Below, piece after piece: positions 1 to 7,418 of a stretch of DNA of 44,408 nt. The notes beneath the pieces were generated by a model. The model had not been told where the DNA came from and did no database searches. It worked only from the letters and a program-made list of their open reading frames with translations. Each line of letters begins with the position of its first letter. The first letter of the stretch is position 1. Source of the stretch: Herbiconiux sp. (GTDB lineage Bacteria > Actinomycetota > Actinomycetes > Actinomycetales > Microbacteriaceae); the NCBI RefSeq assembly GCF_023264855.1, contig NZ_JAHFUW010000038.1, forward strand, positions 1 through 44,408, read 5' to 3'. The position numbers and the translations under genes are program-made.

Positions 1-1
1 T

Positions 2-682
2 CTGGCCCTGGTTCTCGGCAAGCGCGTCGGATTCCAGAAGGGCATCCAGAAGCCGCACAACGTGCCGCTCACCCTGCTGGGCGCCGCACTGCTGTGGTTC
101 GGCTGGTTCGGCTTCAACGCCGGTTCCGAGGCCGCGGTCGACGGCGTCGCCGCCATCGCCTGGATCAACACCCTCGCGGCTCCCGCCGCCGGTATCCTCG
201 GCTGGCTCATCATCGAGAAGATCAAGGACGGCAAGCCCACCTCGATCGGTGCCGCATCCGGTGCCGTCGCGGGCCTGGTCGCCATCACCCCGGCCTGTAA
301 CATCCTGACCCCGGGCTGGGCGATCGTGCTCGGCATCCTCGCCGGTGCCGTCTGCGCCCTGGCCGTCGAGCTCAAGTTCAAGCTCGGCTTCGACGACTCG
401 CTCGACGTGGTGGGCATCCACCTGGTCGGCGGCCTCATCGGAACGCTCTACATCGGTATCTTCGGCGCCGGCATCGGCCTCATCGACACCGGCTCGCTCG
501 AGCAGCTCTGGAAGCAGTTCGCTGCCGCCATGGTCGTGCTGATCTACTCCTTCGTGATGGCCTTCATCATCGGGTTCGTCATCCAGAAGACCATGGGCTT
601 CCGGATCAAGAACGAAGACGAGGTGGCCGGCGTGGACACCACCGTGCACGGCGAAGAGGGCTACGTGCTCGAGACCGTCTAG
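2..682 (+). CDS. amt: Ammonium transporter Amt, C-terminal part (5' end outside window)
   Basis: The reading frame is open from base 2 and encodes the last 226 residues of an Amt/MEP/Rh ammonium channel, an inner-membrane trimer that passes ammonium or ammonia. Visible family signatures are LLWFGWFGFNAGS, the TPACN segment, and DVVGIHLVGGLIGT, which carries the second histidine of the conserved pore pair; the first lies upstream of the window. The hydrophobic helices run to about residue 190 and are followed by a short hydrophilic cytoplasmic tail of the kind that contacts the PII protein GlnK. No glnK or glnB gene follows; the gene ends just before a hairpin terminator. The family assignment is secure; the start cannot be seen. 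Confidence 0.95.
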   Translation: MALVLGKRVGFQKGIQKPHNVPLTLLGAALLWFGWFGFNAGSEAAVDGVAAIAWINTLAAPAAGILGWLIIEKIKDGKPTSIGAASGAVAGLVAITPACNILTPGWAIVLGILAGAVCALAVELKFKLGFDDSLDVVGIHLVGGLIGTLYIGIFGAGIGLIDTGSLEQLWKQFAAAMVVLIYSFVMAFIIGFVIQKTMGFRIKNEDEVAGVDTTVHGEEGYVLETV

Positions 683-728
683 GTCTCCGCACCCTCCGCG
701 CACACGCGCCGGAGTCACACGAACACAG

Positions 729-761
729 CGGGGCGTCATCCTTCGGGATGGCGCCCCGTTT
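729..761 (+). terminator. Hairpin terminator shared by converging genes
   Basis: CGGGGCG and CATCC pair with GGATG and CGCCCCG around a TTCG tetraloop, followed by GTTT. The hairpin lies after the amt stop and also covers the stop codon of the converging EI24-like gene, so it may end transcription from both sides. The T run is short. Confidence 0.7.
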
Positions 762-1506
762 GCGTGTTCGGCCCGATCGCGTCGCGGGCGAGGAGAGTGG
801 CGCCCACGACGGCGCTCGGCATGGCGAGCACCGCGCCGAGCGGGATCAGGAACGTCAGGTAGCACAGGATGCCGAAGCCGAGCGTGCGGGCGCGACGCGC
901 GCCGAGCATCCGTCGCCGGTCGCGCAGGGTCAGGCCGCGGGCGTCGAAGGCGAAGCCGGTGAGCTCGAGTGCCAGCACCCACCCGCCGAACACCGCGGCG
1001 AGCACGGGGGAGAGGATCGGGCCCAGCAGGGGGATGAGACCCACCACGAAGAGCAGCAGGGCGACTCCGAGCGTCAGCACCAGGATGCGCAGCCCGGTGC
1101 CGATCCCGCGCAGCAGGAGCCGCCAGAAGCCGCCTGACGCCTCGTCGGGCGCCTCGCCGAGGGTCTCTTCGGAGGCGCGCCAGATGCGCTCGTAGAACAC
1201 GTCGCCGACCGCGAGGGTGATGGCGGTGAAGGTGAACACGACCAGTAGCACACCGGCCGCGACGAGTGCGAGGGCGGCGGAGACCCGCACGATGCTGCGC
1301 CACGGTTCGTCCCATCCGTCGGCGAACGGTGTGGCCCACTCGGCCAATCCGGGGGAGTTGACCGCGAGAACGACCAGTCCGGTCCCGTAGACAGCGGCCA
1401 CGATCAGCGCCGGTACGGCTCCGAGCAGCATCAGCCGGGGCCTCGTGCCCCACATCCGCACCCCGCGCCAGAACAGCCCGGCCCCACCCAGCAGCTCACG
1501 CACCAT
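736..1506 (-). CDS. EI24/CysZ-like integral membrane protein
   Basis: This 256-residue protein belongs to the EI24 (etoposide-induced 2.4/CysZ) domain family. Four to six hydrophobic segments are visible, at about residues 25-50, 75-100, 135-180 and 210-240, with the family-typical GLIPLLGPILSPVLAAVFGGW stretch in the middle and a basic loop (residues about 193-206, RRRMLGARRAR) after it. CysZ of enterobacteria imports sulfate, but actinobacterial members are not shown to do so and no sulfur-assimilation gene is nearby, so a sulfate role is only a possibility. The ATG at 1506 has no ribosome binding site; instead TACGCT lies exactly six bases upstream, which fits a leaderless transcript. Confidence 0.85.
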   Translation of the reverse strand: MVRELLGGAGLFWRGVRMWGTRPRLMLLGAVPALIVAAVYGTGLVVLAVNSPGLAEWATPFADGWDEPWRSIVRVSAALALVAAGVLLVVFTFTAITLAVGDVFYERIWRASEETLGEAPDEASGGFWRLLLRGIGTGLRILVLTLGVALLLFVVGLIPLLGPILSPVLAAVFGGWVLALELTGFAFDARGLTLRDRRRMLGARRARTLGFGILCYLTFLIPLGAVLAMPSAVVGATLLARDAIGPNTQTGRHPEG

Positions 1507-1512
1507 CCCCGA

Positions 1513-1518
1513 AGCGTA
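1513..1518 (-). promoter_or_regulatory. Probable -10 element for leaderless EI24-like gene
   Basis: On the minus strand TACGCT is followed by six bases and then the ATG at 1506. A TANNNT hexamer at this distance is the known actinobacterial pattern for leaderless mRNAs. No good -35 is visible. Confidence 0.5.
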
Positions 1519-1524
1519 AACGAC

Positions 1525-1552
1525 GAAAGGCCCCCTGGAGAGGGAGCCTTTC
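1525..1552 (-). terminator. Hairpin terminator after tRNA-Val(CAC)
   Basis: GAAAGGC pairs with GCCTTTC and CCCT with AGGG around GGAG, with one mismatch. It lies ten bases beyond the 3' end of the minus-strand tRNA. The T-rich tail is interrupted (CGTCGTTT). Confidence 0.65.
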
Positions 1553-1561
1553 GAAAATGCG

Positions 1562-1634
1562 TGGGCGATACCGGACTCGAACCGATGACCTCTTCCGTGT
1601 GAAGGAAGCGCGCTACCAACTGCGCCAATCGCCC
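1562..1634 (-). tRNA. tRNA-Val (anticodon CAC)
   Basis: Read on the minus strand, GGGCGAT and ATCGCCC form the acceptor stem. The anticodon stem CTTCC/GGAAG encloses the seven-base loop TTCACAC, giving anticodon CAC for GTG codons. The GGTTCGAGTCC T-arm is intact and the discriminator base is A. CCA is not encoded. It is very similar to the tRNA-Val(GAC) gene at 2016 on the other strand. Confidence 0.95.
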
Positions 1635-1729
1635 GCTGGGGTGTGAGCCCTGAACAGTTATCGATAGTACCGGATGCCGAGGGGTGCTTCGTACACAGAA
1701 ACCGTGCGACACGCCATGACCATGTCGAT

Positions 1730-1759
1730 TTGGCTAACGCCGAATGAATCGGATAGAGT
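1730..1759 (+). promoter_or_regulatory. Promoter of the Gly-Cys-Val tRNA unit
   Basis: TTGGCT at 1730 and TAGAGT at 1754 are separated by 18 bases, a reasonable vegetative sigma factor promoter. It ends about 26 bases before the tRNA-Gly gene, and no other promoter-like pair is visible before the tRNAs. Confidence 0.5.
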
Positions 1760-1785
1760 CTCTCCCGTTGCAGAAATGCAGCGGT

Positions 1786-1857
1786 GCGGATGTGGCGCAG
1801 TGGTAGCGCATAACCTTGCCAAGGTTAGGGTCGCGAGTTCGAATCTCGTCATCCGCT
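1786..1857 (+). tRNA. tRNA-Gly (anticodon GCC)
   Basis: The acceptor stem is GCGGATG with CATCCGC. The anticodon stem TAACC/GGTTA encloses loop TTGCCAA, giving anticodon GCC for GGC and GGT codons. The T-arm has GTTCGAATC and the discriminator is T. CCA is not encoded; CGA follows. First gene of the plus-strand tRNA unit. Confidence 0.95.
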
Positions 1858-1908
1858 CGAGTGAAGTTACTCGTAGTGAGAATCGCCAGTTCTCACATGC
1901 ACGAACTG

Positions 1909-1982
1909 GGTGGCGTGGCCGAGAGGCGAGGCAGCGGCCTGCAAAGCCGTCCACACGGGTTCAAATCCCGTCGCCACCTCCA
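1909..1982 (+). tRNA. tRNA-Cys (anticodon GCA)
   Basis: The acceptor stem is GGTGGCG with CGCCACC. The anticodon loop CTGCAAA gives GCA for cysteine codons. The T-arm has GTTCAAATC and the discriminator T is followed by an encoded CCA at 1980-1982, unlike the three neighbouring tRNA genes. It lies 51 bases after tRNA-Gly and 33 bases before tRNA-Val. Confidence 0.95.
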
Positions 1983-2015
1983 CTCTCGTCAAAGAATTTT
2001 GGCACCACCACCATT

Positions 2016-2087
2016 GGGCGATTGGCGCAGCGGTAGCGCGCTTCCCTGACACGGAAGAGGTCACTGGTTCGATCCCAGTATCGCCCA
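2016..2087 (+). tRNA. tRNA-Val (anticodon GAC)
   Basis: The acceptor stem is GGGCGAT with ATCGCCC and the anticodon loop is CTGACAC, giving GAC for GTC and GTT codons. The T-arm has GTTCGATCC and the discriminator is A; CCA is not encoded. It differs from the inverted tRNA-Val(CAC) copy at 1562 by only a handful of bases. A strong terminator follows eight bases later. Confidence 0.95.
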
Positions 2088-2095
2088 CACACGAG

Positions 2096-2126
2096 AAAGG
2101 CCCCCGAGAATGCTCGGGGGCCTTTT
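2096..2126 (+). terminator. Strong intrinsic terminator of the tRNA unit
   Basis: The ten-base stem GGCCCCCGAG pairs perfectly with CTCGGGGGCC across an AATG loop and is followed by TTTT. It closes the Gly-Cys-Val tRNA transcript. Confidence 0.9.
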
Positions 2127-2160
2127 CCGATTCCGTCCCCGACGAGGAAGGTGTTCAGTG

Positions 2161-2664
2161 ATGGTTGCTTCTGCCGAAGAGGGAAACGGCCCGGCCGTGG
2201 TGCTGGTCCCGGAGCAGGGCGAGGGCATCGCTCAGCTCGCCGGGCTGGCGCACTCGATCGCCCAGGAGGATTTCCGGGTCGTGCGGATCGCGGCGGAATC
2301 CGCTCAGCACGTCGTCGAGGTGCTCGACGAGCTCGGGGTGACGGATGCCTGGATCGGCGGCCACGGGTACGGCGGTTCGATCGCGCGTGAGGTCGCGACG
2401 GCGCACCACGATCGCGTGAACGGCGTGATCCTGCTCGGGGTCGAGTCGGGCGAGACGGTTCCGGCGCTGGCCGAGGGCATCCCGGTGCTCGTCATCCAGG
2501 GTGCCGACGACGACGTCACCCCTCCGGCCAACGGCGACGCCCTGCGCGAGGCCGCCCCCGGCCTGGTGAGTGTGGTGACGATCGACGCCGCAGGTCATGG
2601 TTTCCCCTCGACCCACGCGGGTGAGACGGCCTGGGCGATCGAGGACTACCTCGACTGGGACTGA
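2161..2664 (+). CDS. Alpha/beta-hydrolase-fold protein lacking the nucleophile serine
   Basis: This 167-residue protein has a short alpha/beta-hydrolase fold: an early strand AVVLVPEQG, the nucleophile-elbow region WIGGHGYGG at about 65-72, the late strand VLVIQGADDDVTPP with candidate acid residues at about 120, and AGHGFPS with a candidate catalytic histidine near 148. The usual G-x-S-x-G elbow reads G-H-G-Y-G here: the serine position (69) is glycine, so normal esterase chemistry is unlikely. It may be a non-catalytic or binding member. AGGAAGG at 2145-2151 supports the ATG at 2161; the GTG at 2158 is an alternative three bases upstream. It lies just after the tRNA terminator and 57 bases before thrS. 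Its substrate is unknown. Confidence 0.8.
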   Translation: MVASAEEGNGPAVVLVPEQGEGIAQLAGLAHSIAQEDFRVVRIAAESAQHVVEVLDELGVTDAWIGGHGYGGSIAREVATAHHDRVNGVILLGVESGETVPALAEGIPVLVIQGADDDVTPPANGDALREAAPGLVSVVTIDAAGHGFPSTHAGETAWAIEDYLDWD

Positions 2665-2721
2665 TCGCATCCGCCGGTAGGCTTGAGGGGTTCTCTTTCA
2701 CCTAGGCAGGAGCCCTCACCC

Positions 2722-4692
2722 GTGGCAACAGGATTCGATCTCTTCACCGACCGGGCCGTCGTGGCCCTGCGGGTCAACGGCGAACTGAAAGATCTTGCGA
2801 CCACGGTGACCGACACGGATGCCGTCGAGCCCGTGACGATCGACAGCCCCGATGGCCTCGCCATCCTGCGCCATTCCGCTGCGCACGTGGCCGCGCAGGC
2901 CGTGCAGGCGATCAACCCGGAGGCGAAGCTCGGTATCGGCCCGCCCGTCACCGACGGCTTCTACTACGACTTCGACGTGGCCGAGCCCTTCACCCCGGAG
3001 GACATGAAGGCGATCGAGAAGGGCATGGAGCGCATCGTGCGGGCCGGCCAGCGCTTCGTGCGCCGAGTCGTCACCGAAGACGAGGCGCGCGCCGAGCTCG
3101 CGAATGAGCCGTACAAGCTCGAGCTGATCGGCCTCAAGGGCGGCAGCGCCGATGAGGGTGGCGACAACGAGTCGGTCGAGGTCGGTGGAGCCGAGCTCAC
3201 CATCTACGACAACGTCGACCCGAAGACCGGCGAGACGGTCTGGAAAGACCTCTGCCGTGGCCCTCACCTGCCGAGCACGCGGATGATCGGCAACGGTTTC
3301 GCGCTCACCCGACTGGCCGCCGCCTACTGGCGCGGCTCGGAGAAGAACAAGCAGCTGCAACGGGTCTACGGCACCGCCTGGCCCACGAAAGACGAGTTGC
3401 GCGCCTACCAGGCCCGCATCGAGGAGGCCGCCAAGCGCGACCACCGCAAGCTCGGCAACGAGCTCGACCTGTTCTCCTTCCCCGACGAGATCGGATCGGG
3501 CCTCGCGGTCTTCCATCCCAAGGGCGGCATCATCCGGGCCGAGATCGAGAACTACCTGCGCGAGCAGCTGATCGCGAACGACTACGAACTGGTGAACACG
3601 CCGCACATCACCAAGGCGCACCTGTTCGAGACCAGCCAGCACCTCAACTGGTACAAAGACGGCATGTTCCCGGCGATGCACCTCGACGAGGAGCAGGATG
3701 CCGACGGCAACATCACCAAGCAGGGCCAGGACTACTACCTGAAGCCCATGAACTGCCCGATGCACAACCTGATCTTCCGGGCGCGCGGCCGCAGCTACCG
3801 CGAGTTGCCGCTGCGGCTGGCCGAATTCGGCACGGTCTACCGCTACGAGAAGAGCGGAACGCTCTCGGGGCTCACCCGAGTGCGGGGCCTCACCCAGGAC
3901 GACGCCCACATCTACGTGTCCCAGAGCGAGGTGCGCGAAGAGCTCACCCGGCAGATCGACTTCATGCTCGACGTGCTGCGCGGCTACGGCCTCGACGACT
4001 TCTACCTCGAGCTGTCCACCCGCGACCCCGAGAAGTCCGTCGGCACCGACGAGATGTGGGAGACCGCCACCGAGACCCTGCGCGAGGTGGCGATCGCCTC
4101 CGGTCTCGAGCTCGTGCCCGATCCGGGGGGAGCGGCCTTCTACGGGCCGAAGATCTCGGTTCAGGCGCGCGACGCGATCGGCCGTACCTGGCAGCTCTCC
4201 ACCATCCAGCTCGACTTCAACCAGCCCGAGCTGTTCGAGCTGGAGTACACGGCGCCGGATGGCACGAAGCAGCAGCCCGTGATGATCCACCGCGCGCTGC
4301 TCGGCTCGATCGAGCGGTTCTTCGCCATCCTGCTCGAGCACTACGCCGGGGCGTTCCCGGTGTGGCTGGCTCCGGTGCAGGTCGTGGCGATCCCGATCTC
4401 CGACGACCACGCCGACTACCTGAACGAGATCGTGTCGCGGCTGAGGAAGCGCGGCATCCGGGCCCAGCTCGACGACTCGTCCGACCGCATGCAGAAGAAG
4501 ATCCGCACCCACACCAAAGACAAGGTGCCCGTGTTGCTGATCGCCGGCAGCGACGACCTGGCGGCCGGTTCGGTTAGCTTCCGCTTCCGCGACGGCTCGC
4601 AGGAGAACGGTGTCGCGGCCGACGAGGCGATCGAACGCATCGTGCGGAGCGTTCAGAATCATCTGCAGGTGAGCACCGCGGGGCAGCTCTGA
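2722..4692 (+). CDS. thrS: Threonyl-tRNA synthetase
   Basis: A cytosolic class II aminoacyl-tRNA synthetase that charges tRNA-Thr. In order there is a short, diverged N-terminal TGS-like segment (about 1-50), the editing domain with HSAAH and CRGPH motifs, the catalytic core with the zinc-ligand segment MNCPMH, motif 2 around [11 protein letters not shown] and RGLTQDDAH, motif 3 around [13 protein letters not shown], and a C-terminal anticodon-binding domain starting near VWLAPVQV. The 656-residue length is normal. The GTG at 2722 is preferred because GCAGGAG ends nine bases before it; an in-frame ATG at 2683 lacks a binding site. The stop overlaps the ATG of the HIT gene by one base (TGATG), so the two are coupled, as in mycobacteria (Rv2614c-Rv2613c). 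Confidence 0.97.
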   Translation: MATGFDLFTDRAVVALRVNGELKDLATTVTDTDAVEPVTIDSPDGLAILRHSAAHVAAQAVQAINPEAKLGIGPPVTDGFYYDFDVAEPFTPEDMKAIEKGMERIVRAGQRFVRRVVTEDEARAELANEPYKLELIGLKGGSADEGGDNESVEVGGAELTIYDNVDPKTGETVWKDLCRGPHLPSTRMIGNGFALTRLAAAYWRGSEKNKQLQRVYGTAWPTKDELRAYQARIEEAAKRDHRKLGNELDLFSFPDEIGSGLAVFHPKGGIIRAEIENYLREQLIANDYELVNTPHITKAHLFETSQHLNWYKDGMFPAMHLDEEQDADGNITKQGQDYYLKPMNCPMHNLIFRARGRSYRELPLRLAEFGTVYRYEKSGTLSGLTRVRGLTQDDAHIYVSQSEVREELTRQIDFMLDVLRGYGLDDFYLELSTRDPEKSVGTDEMWETATETLREVAIASGLELVPDPGGAAFYGPKISVQARDAIGRTWQLSTIQLDFNQPELFELEYTAPDGTKQQPVMIHRALLGSIERFFAILLEHYAGAFPVWLAPVQVVAIPISDDHADYLNEIVSRLRKRGIRAQLDDSSDRMQKKIRTHTKDKVPVLLIAGSDDLAAGSVSFRFRDGSQENGVAADEAIERIVRSVQNHLQVSTAGQL

Positions 4693-5264
4693 TGGAGCGC
4701 CCGATCGAGGAGTCCGGCGACTTCGCCGGGATCCCGGATGCCTTCCAGCGGCTCTGGACGCCGCACCGGATGGTCTACATCCAGGGCGGCGAGCAGCCGC
4801 ACATCGACGAGTGCCCGTTCTGCCGGGCGCCCTCGCTGAGCGATGAAGAGGGGCTGATCGTGGCGCGCGGAACGCACGCCTACGTGCTGCTGAACCTCTT
4901 TCCGTACAACTCCGGTCACCTGCTGGTGTGCCCGTACCGTCATGTCGCGACCTACGATCTGGCGACGCCGGAGGAGACGCAGGAGATCGCCGAGCTGACG
5001 CAGACCGCGATGCGCGTGCTGACGACGGTGGCGCGCTGCGACGGCTTCAACATCGGGATGAACCAGGGCCGGGTCGCCGGCGCGGGAGTGGCCGGGCACC
5101 TGCACCAGCACATCGTGCCGCGCTGGATGTCGGACTCCAACTTCTTCCCGGTGATCGCCCGCACGAAGGCGCTTCCTCAGCTTCTGGGCGAGGTGCGGGC
5201 CGAGATCCAGGCGGCCTGGCCCGCTTCCGGATCGGCCCCGGCCGGCGGCGTCCCGGCTCTGTGA
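4692..5264 (+). CDS. HIT-family hydrolase, Ap4A-phosphorylase-like
   Basis: A 190-residue histidine-triad protein. The triad HLHQHIV lies at residues 136-142, the middle histidine acting on nucleotide phosphate, and CPFC near residue 40 may bind metal. Length and the flanking sequence GMNQGRVAGAGVAGHLHQH resemble the M. tuberculosis protein Rv2613c, characterised as a diadenosine tetraphosphate phosphorylase. It is translated from an ATG overlapping the thrS stop. The pairing is sensible because aminoacyl-tRNA synthetases make Ap4A as a by-product, which this enzyme would break down in the cytosol. Exact substrate preference (phosphorolysis or hydrolysis) cannot be told from the sequence. In mycobacteria pgsA follows; here jetA does. 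Confidence 0.92.
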   Translation: MERPIEESGDFAGIPDAFQRLWTPHRMVYIQGGEQPHIDECPFCRAPSLSDEEGLIVARGTHAYVLLNLFPYNSGHLLVCPYRHVATYDLATPEETQEIAELTQTAMRVLTTVARCDGFNIGMNQGRVAGAGVAGHLHQHIVPRWMSDSNFFPVIARTKALPQLLGEVRAEIQAAWPASGSAPAGGVPAL

Positions 5265-5287
5265 CGGCCGGTGTCGGTGGCACCGCT

Positions 5288-5293
5288 TAAGTT
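5288..5293 (+). promoter_or_regulatory. Probable -10 element for leaderless jetA
   Basis: TAAGTT is followed by six bases (GAGGAT) and the jetA ATG at 5300. The GAGG at 5294 is too close to the ATG to serve as a ribosome binding site, so the pattern favours a leaderless mRNA starting at the ATG and a promoter separate from thrS. Confidence 0.5.
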
Positions 5294-5299
5294 GAGGAT

Positions 5300-6766
5300 A
5301 TGACAGGATCACGAGCCGAAGCCGCGTATTCCCGCGCGGTGACGGCCTTCACCACGCCCACACTCGACCTGCTGCACGGCCGGTTCGCCCCGTTCGTCGT
5401 GGCCGCTCTGTCGATCGTGTTCACCGCCGACCGCGCATCCGTGGCGATCGCCGACGGGCATGCGGAGCTGTCGGAGATCCTGGACGAGTTGCGGGCGGCC
5501 GGCTATGACGACGACGGTCGCAAGATCCCGGCGGGAACCGGTCGCGACGTCTGCCGCAACTGGGTGCGACTGGGGTGGCTGGTGCAGCAGATCGACGACG
5601 ACGTCGAGGTCTACCGTCTGTCGGCGCACGCCGTCGAAGCGCTGGAGATCGCTGGTCGCACCGGGGCCGGCCGTACACGGGTGTCGAACTCGCGGGTGCG
5701 AACGCTGCTCGAGGCCGTGGAGCATCTCACCGACAGCGCGGAGGCCGATCCGGTGCGCCGGCTCGTCCGCCTGGGCGCCGAGCGCGATGTGCTCGACGCC
5801 GAGATCGCGCGCATCCAGGCGAGCGGATTCGCCGACCCGCTCGACGACGACGAGCTGCTAGAAGAGGCCGAGAACGTCTTGCACCTGGCCCGCGAGCTCC
5901 CCGCCGACTTCACCCGGGTGGCGGAGTCGCTCAGGGCGATGCAGCGGGATGTGGTGGCGTACCTCAGGCGCGACGAGCGACCGACGGGCGAGGTGCTGCG
6001 GGAGTACCTGCAGCGCGCGCAGGACGTCATGCAGGCGACCCCCGAGGGCCGGGCTTTCGCGGGTGCTCTGCGGCTGATCGGCGATCCGGATCGCATCGAC
6101 GCGCTCACCGAGCAGCTGCACGGCCTGCTCCGGCAGCCTTTCGCGCGGCTGCTCGACAGCACCCAGCGCGCCGAGCTCGATGCCATCGGGCGACGGGTGG
6201 AGCTCGGGGTCGAGGAGGTCCTCGCGGCGCAACGCCGGGCCTCGCACGTCATCACCGGTCAGGTGAAGACGCACGATCCGCTGCGCGACCGCCAGATCGA
6301 CGACCTGCTGCGCGACGTCATCGCCGGGCTGCACGCCTGGAGCGGTGCGGGTGCCGTGGAGCCCGTGCGCAGCATGCCTCTGCTGGATCTCGGGCATCTG
6401 CGCCAGGCCGTGAGCGACATCCGGCCGCCCGGGTCGCCGGCACCGCTCACCCAGGCCGTCGACGTCGAGTTCGCCGACGTCGACTCGAGAGCCTGGGGCG
6501 GGCCGCGGTACGCCGAACTCGAGGCGTACGTCGCCGGTCTCGGCGAGGTCTTCGATCTCGCCGCCGCGTTCACCGACGCCGCAGCCGACACCCGCCGCCC
6601 CGTCGACCTCCTCGGACTACTCGAGATCGCCCACCGCAACGGGATGAGCGAGAGCGCCGAGGTGTCGATGGTCGAGGCCGTGCGACCCGACGGCACCACG
6701 CGCCGATTCGCCTTCGCCGCGGTGACGGCACGCACCACGAAAGAGGACGATGAGCATGATGGATGA
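5300..6766 (+). CDS. jetA: JetA/MksF-like kleisin of a Wadjet-type SMC complex (DUF3375)
   Basis: This 488-residue protein matches the DUF3375 family: an N-terminal winged-helix part (residues about 10-110, with [21 protein letters not shown] and RNWVRLGWL), long charged helices in the middle (about 130-340) and a C-terminal winged-helix part (about 370-480). In Wadjet and MksBEF systems this is the MukF-like kleisin that bridges the heads of the SMC ATPase. The start at 5300 fits a leaderless mRNA; an in-frame GTG at 5339 is the alternative. It overlaps jetB by about ten bases and heads the three-gene operon jetA-jetB-jetC. It starts only 35 bases after the HIT gene, although its function is unrelated to thrS-HIT. 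Confidence 0.88.
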   Translation: MTGSRAEAAYSRAVTAFTTPTLDLLHGRFAPFVVAALSIVFTADRASVAIADGHAELSEILDELRAAGYDDDGRKIPAGTGRDVCRNWVRLGWLVQQIDDDVEVYRLSAHAVEALEIAGRTGAGRTRVSNSRVRTLLEAVEHLTDSAEADPVRRLVRLGAERDVLDAEIARIQASGFADPLDDDELLEEAENVLHLARELPADFTRVAESLRAMQRDVVAYLRRDERPTGEVLREYLQRAQDVMQATPEGRAFAGALRLIGDPDRIDALTEQLHGLLRQPFARLLDSTQRAELDAIGRRVELGVEEVLAAQRRASHVITGQVKTHDPLRDRQIDDLLRDVIAGLHAWSGAGAVEPVRSMPLLDLGHLRQAVSDIRPPGSPAPLTQAVDVEFADVDSRAWGGPRYAELEAYVAGLGEVFDLAAAFTDAAADTRRPVDLLGLLEIAHRNGMSESAEVSMVEAVRPDGTTRRFAFAAVTARTTKEDDEHDG

Positions 6767-7418
6767 CGACTTCGGGTCCGAACCGGCGACCGACGACCCG
6801 TTCATCTCGCCGGTGGCGATGGAAGACGATCTCGAGGAGCATTTTCCCGGTGACCGGGGAACCCTCGATCCGGAGGTGCGGCGTGTGCTCGTCCATCTGC
6901 TCCAGCGCCGGTTCCTCGCGGCCGAGCGCCACAAGGCCGAATGGAAGCTGATGCTCGATCACCAGCAGATGATCGAGTCCCGGCTGAACGACCTGTATCT
7001 GCGGCTCGTGATCGACCACTCCCGCGGGTTCGCCTACAAGCAGCAGCTGCGTTCCGACGAGGTCGACATGCCGGTCCTGCTCAAGGATGCTCCCTACTCC
7101 CGGGCGGAGACGCTCGTGCTCGTGCACCTGCGCACCGTCTACCAGCGCGAATCGGCCGCTGGCGAAGCCTCCGTCCGGGTCGACATCGAAGACGTGGAGC
7201 AGACCGTGCTGAGCTACTTCACCGAGGCCGACGGCAGCACCGCCCGGCACCAGAAGGCGATCAGGAACGCCATGGAGCGACTGGATCGCGAAGGCATCGT
7301 CGGCGAGGAGACGAGCGGGCGCTATCGGATCAGTGCTCTCGTCGAGGTCGTCCTCAGTGCGGAGACGCTCAAAGAGCTGCGGGATTGGCTGCGCGAACAG
7401 GAAGTGGTCGCACGATGA
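6756..7418 (+). CDS. jetB: JetB/MksE-like subunit (DUF4194)
   Basis: This protein of about 220 residues has the size, position and helix pattern of DUF4194 proteins, the MukE-like winged-helix subunit that sits on the kleisin in Wadjet/MksBEF complexes. Recognisable parts are an acidic N-terminus (residues 1-30), [20 protein letters not shown] and the two winged helices up to [16 protein letters not shown]. Three ATGs are close together (6750, 6756, 6759); 6756 has the best spacing from AAGAGG at 6741-6746. Its stop overlaps the jetC start in ATGA, showing translational coupling. Its role is structural and regulatory for the ATPase, not enzymatic. Confidence 0.86.
   Translation: MMDDDFGSEPATDDPFISPVAMEDDLEEHFPGDRGTLDPEVRRVLVHLLQRRFLAAERHKAEWKLMLDHQQMIESRLNDLYLRLVIDHSRGFAYKQQLRSDEVDMPVLLKDAPYSRAETLVLVHLRTVYQRESAAGEASVRVDIEDVEQTVLSYFTEADGSTARHQKAIRNAMERLDREGIVGEETSGRYRISALVEVVLSAETLKELRDWLREQEVVAR

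Noticed and set aside
1786-2087. tRNA cluster as an attachment site for an integrated element.
   Set aside because: No integrase, no duplicated tRNA 3' end and no mobile genes flank it.
2716-4662. Long open frame opposite thrS.
   Set aside because: It is a shadow of GC-rich codon structure; thrS has all family motifs and a binding site, and the opposite frame has no recognisable domain. The same applies opposite alaS and jetC.
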